From DASSTY01 sp035760645 (lineage in GTDB: Bacteria; Gemmatimonadota; Gemmatimonadetes; Gemmatimonadales; GWC2-71-9), in contig DASTSO010000064.1 in the NCBI GenBank assembly GCA_035760645.1, positions 73,995-137,994 of the forward strand: a DNA stretch of 64,000 nucleotides, written 5' to 3'. This document shows, in pieces, positions 1-7,454 of this stretch. The notes beneath the pieces are model-generated. The model saw nothing but the letters and a program-made list of their open reading frames with translations. It did not search any database and was not told the origin of the DNA. The position numbers and the translations under genes were made by a program. Each line of letters starts with the position of its first letter. The stretch's first letter is position 1.

Positions 1-319
1 GCGGGATCCGGTCGCGCCGGCCGAGGATGCTGAGCCGCACGTCGTTGGCGAGGCAGCGCGCCACCTCGGCGCGGAGATAGTCGCCGAAGAGGTGCATCAG
101 CCCCTCCACCTCGAGCGGCGGCCGGCGCCAGTTGTCGGCACTGAAGGCGTAGAGCGTGAGGGTGCCGACGCCGAGGGACGGCGCGGCCTCGACGATGCGG
201 CGGACGACGCGCGCGCCGGCGCGATGGCCCGCGAGGCGCGGGCGGCCGCGGGCGGCGGCCCAGCGGCCGTTGCCGTCCATGATGACGGCGACGTGAAGTG
301 GTGCGTCGGAACTCGACAT
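1..319 (-). CDS. uppS: Isoprenyl transferase (undecaprenyl diphosphate synthase), truncated by window start
   Basis: Cis-prenyltransferase that extends farnesyl diphosphate with isopentenyl diphosphate to make the undecaprenyl carrier for peptidoglycan and other envelope polymers. About 106 N-terminal residues are visible. They carry the family signature: MDGNGRW at residues 14-20 with the catalytic Asp15, GHRAG at 31-35, and a YAFSADNW segment matching the FSxxNW motif. The rest lies outside the window. The ATG at 319 is only 7 bases after the stop of the winged-helix regulator and has no clear Shine-Dalgarno, so translational coupling is likely. The strong MDGNGRW signature makes the family assignment safe; polymer chain length cannot be judged. 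Confidence 0.93.
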   Translation of the reverse strand, partial: MSSSDAPLHVAVIMDGNGRWAAARGRPRLAGHRAGARVVRRIVEAAPSLGVGTLTLYAFSADNWRRPPLEVEGLMHLFGDYLRAEVARCLANDVRLSILGRRDRIP

Positions 320-326
320 CGCGGGA

Positions 327-734
327 TCAGCGCTCGCGTGTGGCGCGGATGAGCGCTTCCATGTGGTCCAGGTAGCGCTGCAGGGCGCGGCGGCCCTCGG
401 CGCTGAGGCGGTACTCCGTGCGCGGGAGCCGGCCCTCGAACGACTTGGTGCAGACGACGTAGCCGGCGTCCTCGAGCTTGCGGGCGTGGACGCTGAGGTT
501 GCCGTCGGTGGTCTCGAGCAGGTGCTTGAGGTCGTTGAACGAGAGCGTCTCGTGCACCGCCAGCGCGCTGACGATGGCCAGCCGCACCCGCTCGTGGATG
601 AGGCGGTCGAGCTCGAGCGCGCCCGCCTGCGCGTTGCCCGCCATGCCGCGCAGGGGCGCCGCCGGCGTCGCCTCGGCCGCCGCGGCGGCGTGGGCCTCGG
701 CCGCGCGGCGCGCGGCGCTGGAGCGTTTAGCCAC
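327..734 (-). CDS. Winged-helix transcriptional regulator (HTH_34-like)
   Basis: A 135-residue protein with a winged-helix fold. An alanine-rich N-terminal tail (about 1-35) precedes a helix (LDRLIHERVRLAIVSAL), a recognition helix region (SFNDLKHLLETTDGNLSVHARKLEDAGYV), and a wing containing RLPRTEYRLSAEGRRAL. This is the pattern of the small MarR/ArsR-related HTH_34 family. It starts at a GTG at 734 that overlaps the last 8 bases of the upstream membrane-protein gene, so the two are co-translated; a later ATG at residue 31 is an alternative. Such regulators are often encoded beside a multi-pass membrane protein, as here. It may autoregulate through the palindrome at 1363-1377; that is inference. 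Confidence 0.85.
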   Translation of the reverse strand: MAKRSSAARRAAEAHAAAAAEATPAAPLRGMAGNAQAGALELDRLIHERVRLAIVSALAVHETLSFNDLKHLLETTDGNLSVHARKLEDAGYVVCTKSFEGRLPRTEYRLSAEGRRALQRYLDHMEALIRATRER

Positions 735-1323
735 CGTACCTCCGTGCGATGATCCAGCCGAAGACGATGTGCAGTCCGCCGAAGCCCGCGGCCAGGAGCG
801 GATCGCCCCAGTCGGGCTCGAGGACGGCGAGGGCGCCGAGGGCCATGAAGCCGAGGCCCATGGCCGGGACGACGCGCACCGAGAAGGCCCCGCCGGTGAC
901 GATCCCCGCGCCGTAGAGCAGGAGCCACGTCCCGGGCAGGAGCCAGACGAGGTCGGCGCGCGCCAGCGCCACCGTGAGCACGGCCCCGGCGACGATCGGC
1001 GGGAGATAGCTGAAGAGGAACTGGCGCGCCGGGCGCGTCCAGAGCGGCGTGCCCGAGCGGCGCGCCTTGAGGCCCAGCGCCCCGGCCCCGATCGTCATCG
1101 CGACGACCGCCTCGGCGAGCCAGACCCCGAGCCAGCGGCCCGGCGTCGGCTGCAGGCCGGCGAGGGCGGCGGCCGCGAGCGCCGTGAGCCCCATGGCGAT
1201 GCCGCCCCACCCGGGTACGGCGGTGAAGGCGGTGGCGCGCTCCATCGTCTGGCGGATGAAGGCGAGGTCGTTCAGGGCGCGGGTGTGCAGCGCGGGCGGC
1301 TCGGCGGTGCGGGCGGTCGGCAT
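727..1323 (-). CDS. Multi-pass inner-membrane protein of unknown function
   Basis: A 198-residue protein with about five or six hydrophobic segments: around MGLTALAAAALAGL, WLAEAVVAMTIGAGAL, FLFSYLPPIVAGAVLTVAL, LVWLLPGTWLLLYGAGIV, MGLGFMALGALAVL and a C-terminal one ending in IIARRYGG. A soluble N-terminal stretch (about 40 residues) contains a helix, LHTRALNDLAFIRQTMERA. I do not recognise a functional family. The start chosen is the ATG at 1323. A TTG at 1359 in the same frame lies inside the -35 box of the promoter and is unlikely. With the ATG the transcript would be leaderless. It is the first gene of an operon with the HTH regulator and uppS. Confidence 0.75.
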   Translation of the reverse strand: MPTARTAEPPALHTRALNDLAFIRQTMERATAFTAVPGWGGIAMGLTALAAAALAGLQPTPGRWLGVWLAEAVVAMTIGAGALGLKARRSGTPLWTRPARQFLFSYLPPIVAGAVLTVALARADLVWLLPGTWLLLYGAGIVTGGAFSVRVVPAMGLGFMALGALAVLEPDWGDPLLAAGFGGLHIVFGWIIARRYGG

Positions 1324-1330
1324 GGGCTGC

Positions 1331-1359
1331 ACGATACGGCGCGGGTCGGGTTTCGTCAA
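1331..1359 (-). promoter_or_regulatory. Sigma-70-type promoter, apparently giving a leaderless mRNA
   Basis: On the minus strand, TTGACG (1354-1359), a 17-base spacer and TATCGT (1331-1336). The ATG of the membrane-protein gene begins 7 bases after the -10 box, about where transcription should start, so the message would have little or no 5' leader. Box positions are seen directly; leaderless initiation is inferred. Confidence 0.65.
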
Positions 1360-1362
1360 GCA

Positions 1363-1377
1363 CTTTACCTAGCAAAG
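1363..1377. promoter_or_regulatory. Possible operator palindrome next to the -35 box
   Basis: CTTTACCTAGCAAAG is an imperfect palindrome (CTTT, seven bases, AAAG) placed 3 bases upstream of the -35 box at 1354-1359. Position and symmetry suit a repressor or activator site. The nearby winged-helix protein is the obvious candidate binder, by inference only. Confidence 0.35.
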
Positions 1378-1382
1378 AGAAA

Positions 1383-1418
1383 GCGAGCGGCGGCGGGAGC
1401 GCTCCCGCCGCCGCTCGC
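1383..1418 (-). terminator. Rho-independent terminator of mscL
   Basis: A perfect 36-bp palindrome (two 18-base arms meeting at 1400/1401) lies 15 bases past the mscL stop. On the minus strand it is followed by TTTCTCTTT. It separates mscL from the next promoter downstream at 1331-1359. Confidence 0.8.
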
Positions 1419-1433
1419 CGCCGCGCGGGTCTC

Positions 1434-1895
1434 TCACGCCGCGGCGCGCAGGTCCGACGTGCAGTGCGGGCAGCGCACCGCCTCGACCGGGATCGACATG
1501 CGGCAGTACGGGCAGTCCCGCGCCGTCGGGGCGCCGGGCGCCTCGGCGCGGTGGTGCAGCCGGTTGATCGCCCGCACGAGGAGGAAGACGGCGAAGGCCA
1601 CGATGAGGAAGGTGACCACGTTGTTGATGAACACGCCGTAGTTGAGCGTCACGGCGCCCGCCGCCTTCGCGTCGGCGAGCGAGGCGTAGGGGGCCGGCGC
1701 CTTCCCCGCCTTGAGCAGCACGTAGAGGTTCGAGAAGTCCACGTTGCCGGCGGCGAGCCCGATCGGCGGCATCAGCACGTCGTCCACCAGCGACTTCACG
1801 ACCGAGCCGAAGGCGGCGCCGATGATCACGCCGACGGCCAGGTCCACCACGCTGCCCCGCACCGCGAACTCCTTGAACTCCTTCAGCATGCCCAT
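1434..1895 (-). CDS. mscL: Large-conductance mechanosensitive channel with C-terminal zinc ribbon
   Basis: Inner-membrane pentameric channel that opens under hypo-osmotic shock. Residues 1-115 are a standard MscL: the N-terminal amphipathic helix (KEFKEFAVRGSVVDLAVGVIIG), the first pore helix, a periplasmic loop around GAVTLNYG, and the second helix (FINNVVTFLIVAFAVFLLV). The family usually ends with a short cytoplasmic helix. Here the 153-residue protein adds CPYC at 128-131 and CPHC at 142-145, a CxxC-x10-CxxC zinc ribbon. The channel identity is secure; what the ribbon does is unknown. The gene starts 3 bases after the upstream STAS-like gene and ends before a strong terminator. Confidence 0.95.
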   Translation of the reverse strand: MGMLKEFKEFAVRGSVVDLAVGVIIGAAFGSVVKSLVDDVLMPPIGLAAGNVDFSNLYVLLKAGKAPAPYASLADAKAAGAVTLNYGVFINNVVTFLIVAFAVFLLVRAINRLHHRAEAPGAPTARDCPYCRMSIPVEAVRCPHCTSDLRAAA

Positions 1896-1898
1896 GGG

Positions 1899-2273
1899 TC
1901 AGCCTCCCGGGAGTGTCGCCAGATAGTCCTTCGCCTCCTCCACGCTGTCGAACGCCTTGATGTTGCGGCCGGTGAGGTGCAGCAGCGTGGTGTAGACGAC
2001 CCGCATGAGCCCGCTGAGCCCCACCACCGCACCGCCGCGGACGTACGGCCGGTTGTGCTCGGCGAGTTCGCGCATCGCCTTCACCACGTGGGTATCGAAG
2101 TGGGAGCCGCTCACGTTCGTGAGCGTCAGGAGCTCCTGCCGTTTCGGCTGCCGTGCGAACCACGCCTTCGCCTCCGCGATGGCCGCGATCGCCGCGCCGG
2201 GGTCGGTGACGCCCGTGAAATCGAGGTAGACGATCTGCTTGCCCTGATGCTCGATCGTGTTGGTGCGGCCCAT
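1899..2273 (-). CDS. Small STAS/SpoIIAA-like protein, function unknown
   Basis: A 124-residue soluble protein. It opens with a beta strand (KQIVYLDFTG), then a helix containing AIAEAKAWFARQ, a strand (LLTLTNVSG), a helix (VVKAMRELAEHN), and a C-terminal segment with GLSGLMRVVYTTLLHLTGRNIKAFDSVEEAKDYL. That alternation resembles the STAS/SpoIIAA-like fold, but no catalytic or phosphorylation site is evident, so the family is tentative. It probably shares a transcript with mscL (3-base gap). A GGGAGGAG-type Shine-Dalgarno just upstream of the ATG at 2273 supports this start. Confidence 0.7.
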   Translation of the reverse strand: MGRTNTIEHQGKQIVYLDFTGVTDPGAAIAAIAEAKAWFARQPKRQELLTLTNVSGSHFDTHVVKAMRELAEHNRPYVRGGAVVGLSGLMRVVYTTLLHLTGRNIKAFDSVEEAKDYLATLPGG

Positions 2274-2345
2274 CGCGCTCCTCCCAGGGGTACGGCCCCG
2301 CGCCGCCGGCCGGTCGGGTAGGGATAAACTGCGCGCCGATCCGCG

Positions 2346-3920
2346 CTACCGGAAGAGGCGCCAGAAGAGATCGAGCACCCGCCGCGCCGTCGGGGTGAGC
2401 CGGGTGCGGCGCCAGGCGTCCGCCGCCTTCCGCAGCGCCTCGGCGCGGGTGGGATAGGGGTGGATGGTGGCGCCGAGGGCGCCGAGCCCGAGACCGCGCG
2501 TCATGGCGAGCGTCACCTCGGCGATGGTCTCGCCGGCATGCGCGCCGACCAGCGTGGCGCCAACGATGCGGTCGCGGCGGCGCGCGAGGTGCACCCGGCA
2601 GAAGCCCTCCGCGGCCGCCTCGGCCCGGCCGCCCGGCGCCTCGAGCACCGCGCGGTCGAGGTGCTCGAAGGGCACGGTGATGGTGTCGATCGCCACACCC
2701 GCCGCGGCGGCGGCCTCGGCGGTGAGCCCCACGTGCGCCACCTCCGGGCTCGTGTAGGTGCACCACGGCACGACGAGCCGGCTCGCGCGGCCGCGTCCGA
2801 AGAAGAGCGCGTTGGCGACGACGAGCCGGGCCATCGCGTCGGCCGCGTGGGTGAAGCGCCAGCGCGAGGCGACGTCGCCCACGGCGTAGACCCGGCGGTT
2901 GGTGGTGCGGAGGCGGTCGTCCACCGTCACCCCCGCGGTCGTGTGGGCGATGCCGGCCGCGTCCAGCCCGAGCCCCTCCACGTTCGCCGCGCGCCCCGTG
3001 GCGACGAGGAGTTCGTCGCACGCGAGGGCGAACACGCCCCGGACGTCGCGCCCGCGCACCACGCGCGCCCCGCCGGGCGCTCCGTCGCCGGCCGCCTCCC
3101 GCTCCACCGCCTCCACGCTCGCACCGAAGCGAAAGCGCACGCCGTCCCGCTCGAGCGCCGCCTGCACGAGCGCCGCCGCGTCGGCGTCGTCGCGCGGCAG
3201 CACGCGGGGGCCGCGCTCGAGCACCGTGACCGCGCTCCCGAAGCGGGCGAAGGCCTGCGCGAGCTCGCAGCCGATCGGCCCCGCGCCGAGGACGACGAGC
3301 CGCCGCGGCAGCACGGTGAGGTCGAAGATGGTCTCGTTGGTGCGCGCCCCCGCCGCGGCCAGTCCCGGAATCGGCGGGAGCGCCGCCCGTGCGCCCGTGG
3401 CGATCACCGCGCGGCGGAAGCGCAGCCGCGTCTCCCCGCCCGCGTCGAGCTCGCTCGTGACGGCGAGTGTGCCGGGACCCATGAACCGGCCCGTGCCGAG
3501 GAAGACGTCCACGCCGAGCTCGCGCTGGAAGCGCGCCGCCGCGTCGGCCGGCGCGAGCTGGGCCCGGAGCGCGCGGAGGCGCCGCATCACCGCGGCGAAG
3601 TCGCCCTCGCCCTGCCCGGCGGGCCCGCCGTACGCTGTGGCGTGGCGGGCGTCGTGCCACGCGCGCGCCGCCGCGAGCAGCGCCTTCGACGGCACGCAGC
3701 CCACGTTGAGGCAGTCGCCGCCCATGAGGTGCCGCTCGACCAGCGCGACGCGCGCGCCGAGCCCCGCGGCGATCGCGGCAGTGACGAGCCCGCCGGTGCC
3801 GGCGCCGACGACGACGAGATGGTACCGGGGCGCGGGCGACGGGTTCACCCAGTCCCGCGGGCGCACCTGCGCGAGGAGCGCCTCGTCGGCCGCGTCGACG
3901 GGAAAGCCCGGCGTCGTCAC
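2346..3920 (-). CDS. Mercuric-reductase-type pyridine nucleotide-disulfide oxidoreductase
   Basis: A 524-residue flavoenzyme expected to pass electrons from NAD(P)H through FAD to a redox-active disulfide. The FAD site is VVGAGTGGLVTAAIAAGLGARV. The disulfide is GGDCLNVGCVPSK (CxxxxC). The NAD(P) site is VVLGAGPIGCELAQAF, the second FAD motif is YAVGDV, and the C-terminal dimerisation domain has HPYPTRAEAL, with Tyr-Pro where lipoamide dehydrogenases have His-Pro. No MerA heavy-metal domain or C-terminal Cys pair is present, so mercury reduction is not implied. The GTG at 3920 overlaps the TVP38 stop (GTGA). Fusions of TVP38 to this enzyme class are known, so the pair probably works together. 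Confidence 0.88.
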   Translation of the reverse strand: MTTPGFPVDAADEALLAQVRPRDWVNPSPAPRYHLVVVGAGTGGLVTAAIAAGLGARVALVERHLMGGDCLNVGCVPSKALLAAARAWHDARHATAYGGPAGQGEGDFAAVMRRLRALRAQLAPADAAARFQRELGVDVFLGTGRFMGPGTLAVTSELDAGGETRLRFRRAVIATGARAALPPIPGLAAAGARTNETIFDLTVLPRRLVVLGAGPIGCELAQAFARFGSAVTVLERGPRVLPRDDADAAALVQAALERDGVRFRFGASVEAVEREAAGDGAPGGARVVRGRDVRGVFALACDELLVATGRAANVEGLGLDAAGIAHTTAGVTVDDRLRTTNRRVYAVGDVASRWRFTHAADAMARLVVANALFFGRGRASRLVVPWCTYTSPEVAHVGLTAEAAAAAGVAIDTITVPFEHLDRAVLEAPGGRAEAAAEGFCRVHLARRRDRIVGATLVGAHAGETIAEVTLAMTRGLGLGALGATIHPYPTRAEALRKAADAWRRTRLTPTARRVLDLFWRLFR

Positions 3921-4633
3921 CCGAGCTCGCCCTCGGTGCTCCGCGCCAGCGCGCGGCGCGCGGCGCGCGCGAGCAGCAGCGTGACGAGCGCGGTCGCGGC
4001 GAGCCCCAGCGCGAGCACCGCCCAGTACCCCGCGCCGCGCGGCACCGCCGCGCCCGCGCGCAGGTCGGCGAGGCCGCGCAGGAGCGTGCCGGAGTAAACG
4101 TAGAGCACGGTGCCGGGCACCATGCCGATCGAGGCGAGCACGTAGGGACCGAGCGGGATGCGCGTGAGGCCCAACGCGTAGTTGAGGAGGGAGAAGGGGA
4201 CGACGGGCGAGAGGCGCAGCAGCAGCACGAGCCGCCATCCCTCGCGCCCCACGGCGCGGTCCACCGCCGCCAGCCGCGCGTCGCGCGCCACCCAGCGTGC
4301 GACGCGCCCACGGGCGAGGTGCCGCGCCACGAGGAACGCCGCCGTGGCGCCGAGCGTGGCGCCGGCGAGCACGTAGAGCGTGCCCCGCACGAGCCCGAAG
4401 AGCAGGCCCGCCGCCAGCGTGAGCAGCGAGCCCGGCACGAGCGCGACGCAGGCGAGCACGTAGCCCGCCACGAACGCGGCCGGTCCCCAGCCCCCCAGGT
4501 CCTGCACCCACGCGGCGAACCGCAGCACCAGCCCCGCCGCCTCCCGGCCGACGAGCGCCACGGCGAGTACCGCCGCGAGCACCACCGCGGCGAGGGCGGC
4601 CATGCGTCGCGGCGCGCCTCGGCGGCTCGTCAC
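3917..4633 (-). CDS. TVP38/TMEM64 (DedA-related) membrane protein
   Basis: A 238-residue inner-membrane protein of the SNARE-associated/VTT family. It has an N-terminal membrane helix (about 12-30) and the VTT core: PAAFVAGYVLACVALVPGS, the glycine-rich AAGLLFGLVRGTLYVLAGATLGA, then RLSPVVPFSLLNYALGLTRIPLGPYVLASIGMVPGTVLYVYSGT, and a final helix around AVLALGLAATALVTLLL. Substrates of bacterial members are poorly defined, though DedA relatives move lipids. It starts at GTG 4633, 6 bases after the CstB-like stop; ATG at 4603 is an alternative. It overlaps the downstream oxidoreductase by 4 bases, so the two are likely made together. Confidence 0.88.
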   Translation of the reverse strand: MTSRRGAPRRMAALAAVVLAAVLAVALVGREAAGLVLRFAAWVQDLGGWGPAAFVAGYVLACVALVPGSLLTLAAGLLFGLVRGTLYVLAGATLGATAAFLVARHLARGRVARWVARDARLAAVDRAVGREGWRLVLLLRLSPVVPFSLLNYALGLTRIPLGPYVLASIGMVPGTVLYVYSGTLLRGLADLRAGAAVPRGAGYWAVLALGLAATALVTLLLARAARRALARSTEGELG

Positions 4634-4639
4634 CGGCGG

Positions 4640-6070
4640 TCAGTCCGCGGCCGGCCGCTCGACCGGATGGCCCTCGAGCGCCCAGCGGCCGTAGCCGCCC
4701 TCGAGGTTCACCGCGTTCGGGATCCCCTGCCCCTCCAGCACGCTCGCGGCGATGGCCGAGCGGCCGCCGCCCTGGCAGTGCACGACGACGGGCCGGTCGC
4801 GCGGAATCTCGCCGACACGCTGCGGCAGCTCGCCCAGCGGGATGTTGGGCACGCCCGGCAGGTGCCCCGCCGCGTACTCCGACGCGTTGCGCACGTCCAC
4901 CACGAAGACGCCGTCGCCGAGCCGCGCGGCGAGCTCGGCGGGCGTCGTCTGCGGCATCCGGGCGAGCTCGCCGCCGCGCGCCTGCCACGCGTCGAGCGCC
5001 GCCACGGGCAGGGCGGCCATCACGGTGTCCACGCCGATGAGCGCGAGCTCGCGCGCCGCCGCCTGGGCGGCCGCCGCGTCACCGACGAGCCAGAGGGCGC
5101 GGTCGGGCACCACGAGCCAGCCGGCCCATGTGGTGAACGACTTGTTGAGCGGAATGCTGAGCGATCCCGGAAGGTGCCCCCGCGCGTACTCCGCCGTGGG
5201 CCGGAGGTCGAGCACCGTGTCGCCGCGCGCGAGCGCGGCCGCGACCTCGTCGAGCGAGGCCTCGCGCGGCATGGCGAGCGACGGCGCGGGCGGCGGGCCG
5301 TCGCGGTTGATCGCCTTCATGCGCGCGAAGTACGTCGGCGGCGCGGGCTGGCCGGCGAGCACCGCCTCGACGAAGCGCGCCTCGTCGGTCTCGAGGAGCG
5401 CCCAGTTGCTCCGCCGCTCCCAGCCCAGCGTCGTCTGCGGCAGCGCGCCGAGCGCCTTGCCGCACGCCGAGCCCGCGCCGTGCCCGGGCCAGAGCTGGAG
5501 CCAGTCGGGCAGCGCGTCGAGGCGGCGGAGCGAGCGGAACAGCTGCCGGGCGCCGGCCTCCATCGTCCCCACCTGCTGCGCCGCGCGCTCGAGCAGGTCG
5601 GGCCGGCCGACGTCGCCGACGAAGACGAAGTCGCCGGTGAGGGCACCCACGGGCTCCGGCGACACCGTGGTGTCGGCGACGAGGAACATCAGGTGCTCGG
5701 GGGTGTGTCCCGGCGTGTGCACCGCGTCGATGCGCAGGTCGCCCACCAGGAAGGTGGCGCCGTCCTTCAGCAGCGTGGCGCCGGCCTCGGCCGCGAACGC
5801 GTAGCGCCAGCCCTCCCCGCCCTCGTCCGAGAGGAGGAGCTGCGCGCCGGTGCGGCGGGCGAGCTCGCGGCTCCCCGAGACGAAATCGGCGTGGATGTGC
5901 GTCTCGGTGACGTGCGTGATGCGCAGCCCCTCGGCCGCGGCGGCGCGCTCGTACTGCGCCAGGTCGCGGTTCGGATCGACGACGAGCGCCTGCTTCGTCC
6001 GCGTGCAGCCGAGGAGGTAGCTCGCCTGCGCGAGCCGGGCGTCGAAGAGCCGCTGGAAGAGCATCGCCAT
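4640..6070 (-). CDS. CstB-like persulfide dioxygenase with two rhodanese domains
   Basis: A cytosolic enzyme expected to oxidise glutathione or other low-molecular-weight persulfide sulfur, detoxifying sulfide. The N-terminal metallo-beta-lactamase domain has THIHADF (H58, H60, D62), HTPGHT (H122) and TGDFVF (D147), the mononuclear-iron pattern of ETHE1/CstB-type dioxygenases. A first rhodanese domain (about 270-360) lacks the catalytic Cys. The second (about 370-470) has it in VVHCQGGGRSA (C432). This order, dioxygenase, dead rhodanese, live rhodanese, is that of staphylococcal CstB. The ATG at 6070 is used; an upstream GTG at 6088 and the next ATG at 6064 are possible. Confidence 0.88.
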   Translation of the reverse strand: MAMLFQRLFDARLAQASYLLGCTRTKQALVVDPNRDLAQYERAAAAEGLRITHVTETHIHADFVSGSRELARRTGAQLLLSDEGGEGWRYAFAAEAGATLLKDGATFLVGDLRIDAVHTPGHTPEHLMFLVADTTVSPEPVGALTGDFVFVGDVGRPDLLERAAQQVGTMEAGARQLFRSLRRLDALPDWLQLWPGHGAGSACGKALGALPQTTLGWERRSNWALLETDEARFVEAVLAGQPAPPTYFARMKAINRDGPPPAPSLAMPREASLDEVAAALARGDTVLDLRPTAEYARGHLPGSLSIPLNKSFTTWAGWLVVPDRALWLVGDAAAAQAAARELALIGVDTVMAALPVAALDAWQARGGELARMPQTTPAELAARLGDGVFVVDVRNASEYAAGHLPGVPNIPLGELPQRVGEIPRDRPVVVHCQGGGRSAIAASVLEGQGIPNAVNLEGGYGRWALEGHPVERPAAD

Positions 6071-6191
6071 GGTGATACGGTCCGGCACCGGGGGAGCGGT
6101 GCGTTCGGGGTGTCCGAGCTCGGGGGCCGCGAGGTGATTCGGGATCCTCGCAATCTACCGACGGCGGCGACCGCGGCCAACCGCGTCCGCG

Positions 6192-6221
6192 TTGGCTCGT
6201 CGCCGTCCGGCGTGTTATCGT
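6192..6221 (+). promoter_or_regulatory. Probable promoter of the LytS/LytTR operon
   Basis: TTGGCT (6192-6197), a 17-base spacer and TTATCG (6215-6220), or TATCGT with 18 bases. It precedes the kinase ATG by about 18 bases. The gap 6071-6238 also has to serve the divergent CstB-like gene, for which I could not find a convincing -35/-10 pair. Confidence 0.4.
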
Positions 6222-6238
6222 ACGCGCCACCCTCTGCG

Positions 6239-7426
6239 ATGACCAACGGCTCCGCCTTCCGGGACCGCGAACGAATGACCGAGCGTCCGGCTCTCCCCGC
6301 CCCGCTGCGGCGGGGCGGGCTTCTCAACTACGGCATCTGGACGGCCTTCGGGCTCCTCGCCGCGGGGCAGCAGCTCCTCATGCTCCCGCTCGAGCGCGAG
6401 CACGTGGCCGCCTGGCGCGTCTTCGCCCTCGCGCTGCCCACCTACTGGTACTGGGCGGCGGTGACGCCGCTGGTGGTCGCGCTCGGCCGCCGCGTCCCGC
6501 CCGAGCGGGGCCGCCTGCGGGCGGGGCTCGTGCACCTCGGCGCGGCGCTCGGGCTGGGCGTGGGGCACGCCCTGCTCGCCGCCGGCCTCTCGCTCGCCGT
6601 GTGGCCGCCGATGGGCGAGACGGCCGGGCTCGTGGCCCGCACCGGGAGCTACCTCGCGAGCCGCCTCTCGGTCGAGCTGCTCACCTACTTCGCCATCCTC
6701 GGCGTCACGTCGGCCGTGGCCTACTACCGCCGCGCGCGCGAGCGCGAGCTCACGGCCGCGCGCCTCGAGGCGGAGCTCGCGCAGGCGCAGCTCCAGGCAC
6801 TCCGGATGCAGCTCCACCCGCACTTCCTCTTCAACACGCTGCACGCGATCGCCGTCCTCATCCGGGAGGACCCGGCGGCCGCCGCGCGCACCGTCACGCT
6901 GCTGGGCGATCTGCTGCGGCACACGCTCGCGCACGCCGCCACCGACGAGGTCCCGCTCGCGCACGAGCTGGAGTTCCTGCAGCGCTATCTCGAGATCGAG
7001 CGCACGCGCTTCCAGGACCGCCTCACCGTGGCCTTCGACGTCGCCCCGGAGACGCGCGCCGCGGCGGTCCCGCAGTTCGTCCTGCAGCCGCTGGTGGAGA
7101 ACGCCGTGCGCTACGGCATCGCCCGGCGCGCGGCGCCGGGCCGCATCGAGGTGTCGGCCCGGCGCGAGGCCGATGCGCTGCGGCTCGCCGTGTGGAACGA
7201 GGGGCCGTCGCTCGCCGAGACCGCGCGGGATGGCACCGGCCGCGCGGAGAGCCGCCCGGACGGCGGCGCGGGTGGCGGTGCCGGCGGCATCGGGCTCGCC
7301 GCGACCCGCGGCCGGCTCGAGCGGCTCTACGGCGCGCGCGGCGCGCTGGAGCTGCGCGACGACGCCGCGCGCGGTGGCGTCGAGGCGGTGCTGACGCTGC
7401 CCTTCGCGGAGGCCGACCCTGTCTGA
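6239..7426 (+). CDS. LytS-family sensor histidine kinase
   Basis: A membrane-bound kinase of the His_kinase/LytS class, 395 residues. Four hydrophobic segments occupy about 25-155 (IWTAFGLLAAGQQLLML, YWYWAAVTPLVVAL, LVHLGAALGLGVGHALLAAGL, LLTYFAILGVTSAVAYY). A short coiled coil (ERELTAARLEAELAQAQLQAL) follows, then the phosphoacceptor motif LHPHFLFNTLH (H193/H195). The ATPase part has QFVLQPLVENAVRYG (N box) and GGIGLAATRGRLERLYG (G box), separated by a Gly-rich insert. There is no obvious periplasmic sensor domain. ATG 6239 is used; ATG 6275 (residue 13) is equally possible. The partner regulator follows directly. Confidence 0.9.
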   Translation: MTNGSAFRDRERMTERPALPAPLRRGGLLNYGIWTAFGLLAAGQQLLMLPLEREHVAAWRVFALALPTYWYWAAVTPLVVALGRRVPPERGRLRAGLVHLGAALGLGVGHALLAAGLSLAVWPPMGETAGLVARTGSYLASRLSVELLTYFAILGVTSAVAYYRRARERELTAARLEAELAQAQLQALRMQLHPHFLFNTLHAIAVLIREDPAAAARTVTLLGDLLRHTLAHAATDEVPLAHELEFLQRYLEIERTRFQDRLTVAFDVAPETRAAAVPQFVLQPLVENAVRYGIARRAAPGRIEVSARREADALRLAVWNEGPSLAETARDGTGRAESRPDGGAGGGAGGIGLAATRGRLERLYGARGALELRDDAARGGVEAVLTLPFAEADPV

Positions 7427-7454
7427 GGCGCCGCCGACCGCGCCGCCGCTCCGC

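Noticed and set aside
1324..1359. Upstream TTG start for the membrane-protein gene
   Set aside because: It would begin exactly on the -35 box, and the added residues look non-coding. ATG 1323 fits the promoter better.
2346..3920. True mercury reductase (mer operon)
   Set aside because: No N-terminal heavy-metal domain, no C-terminal Cys pair, and no merR, merT or merP nearby.
1369..4988. Long Arg/Ala-rich open frames opposite or overlapping mscL, the oxidoreductase and TVP38 genes
   Set aside because: Composition is typical of frame-shifted GC-rich coding sequence; the true frames show clear family motifs.
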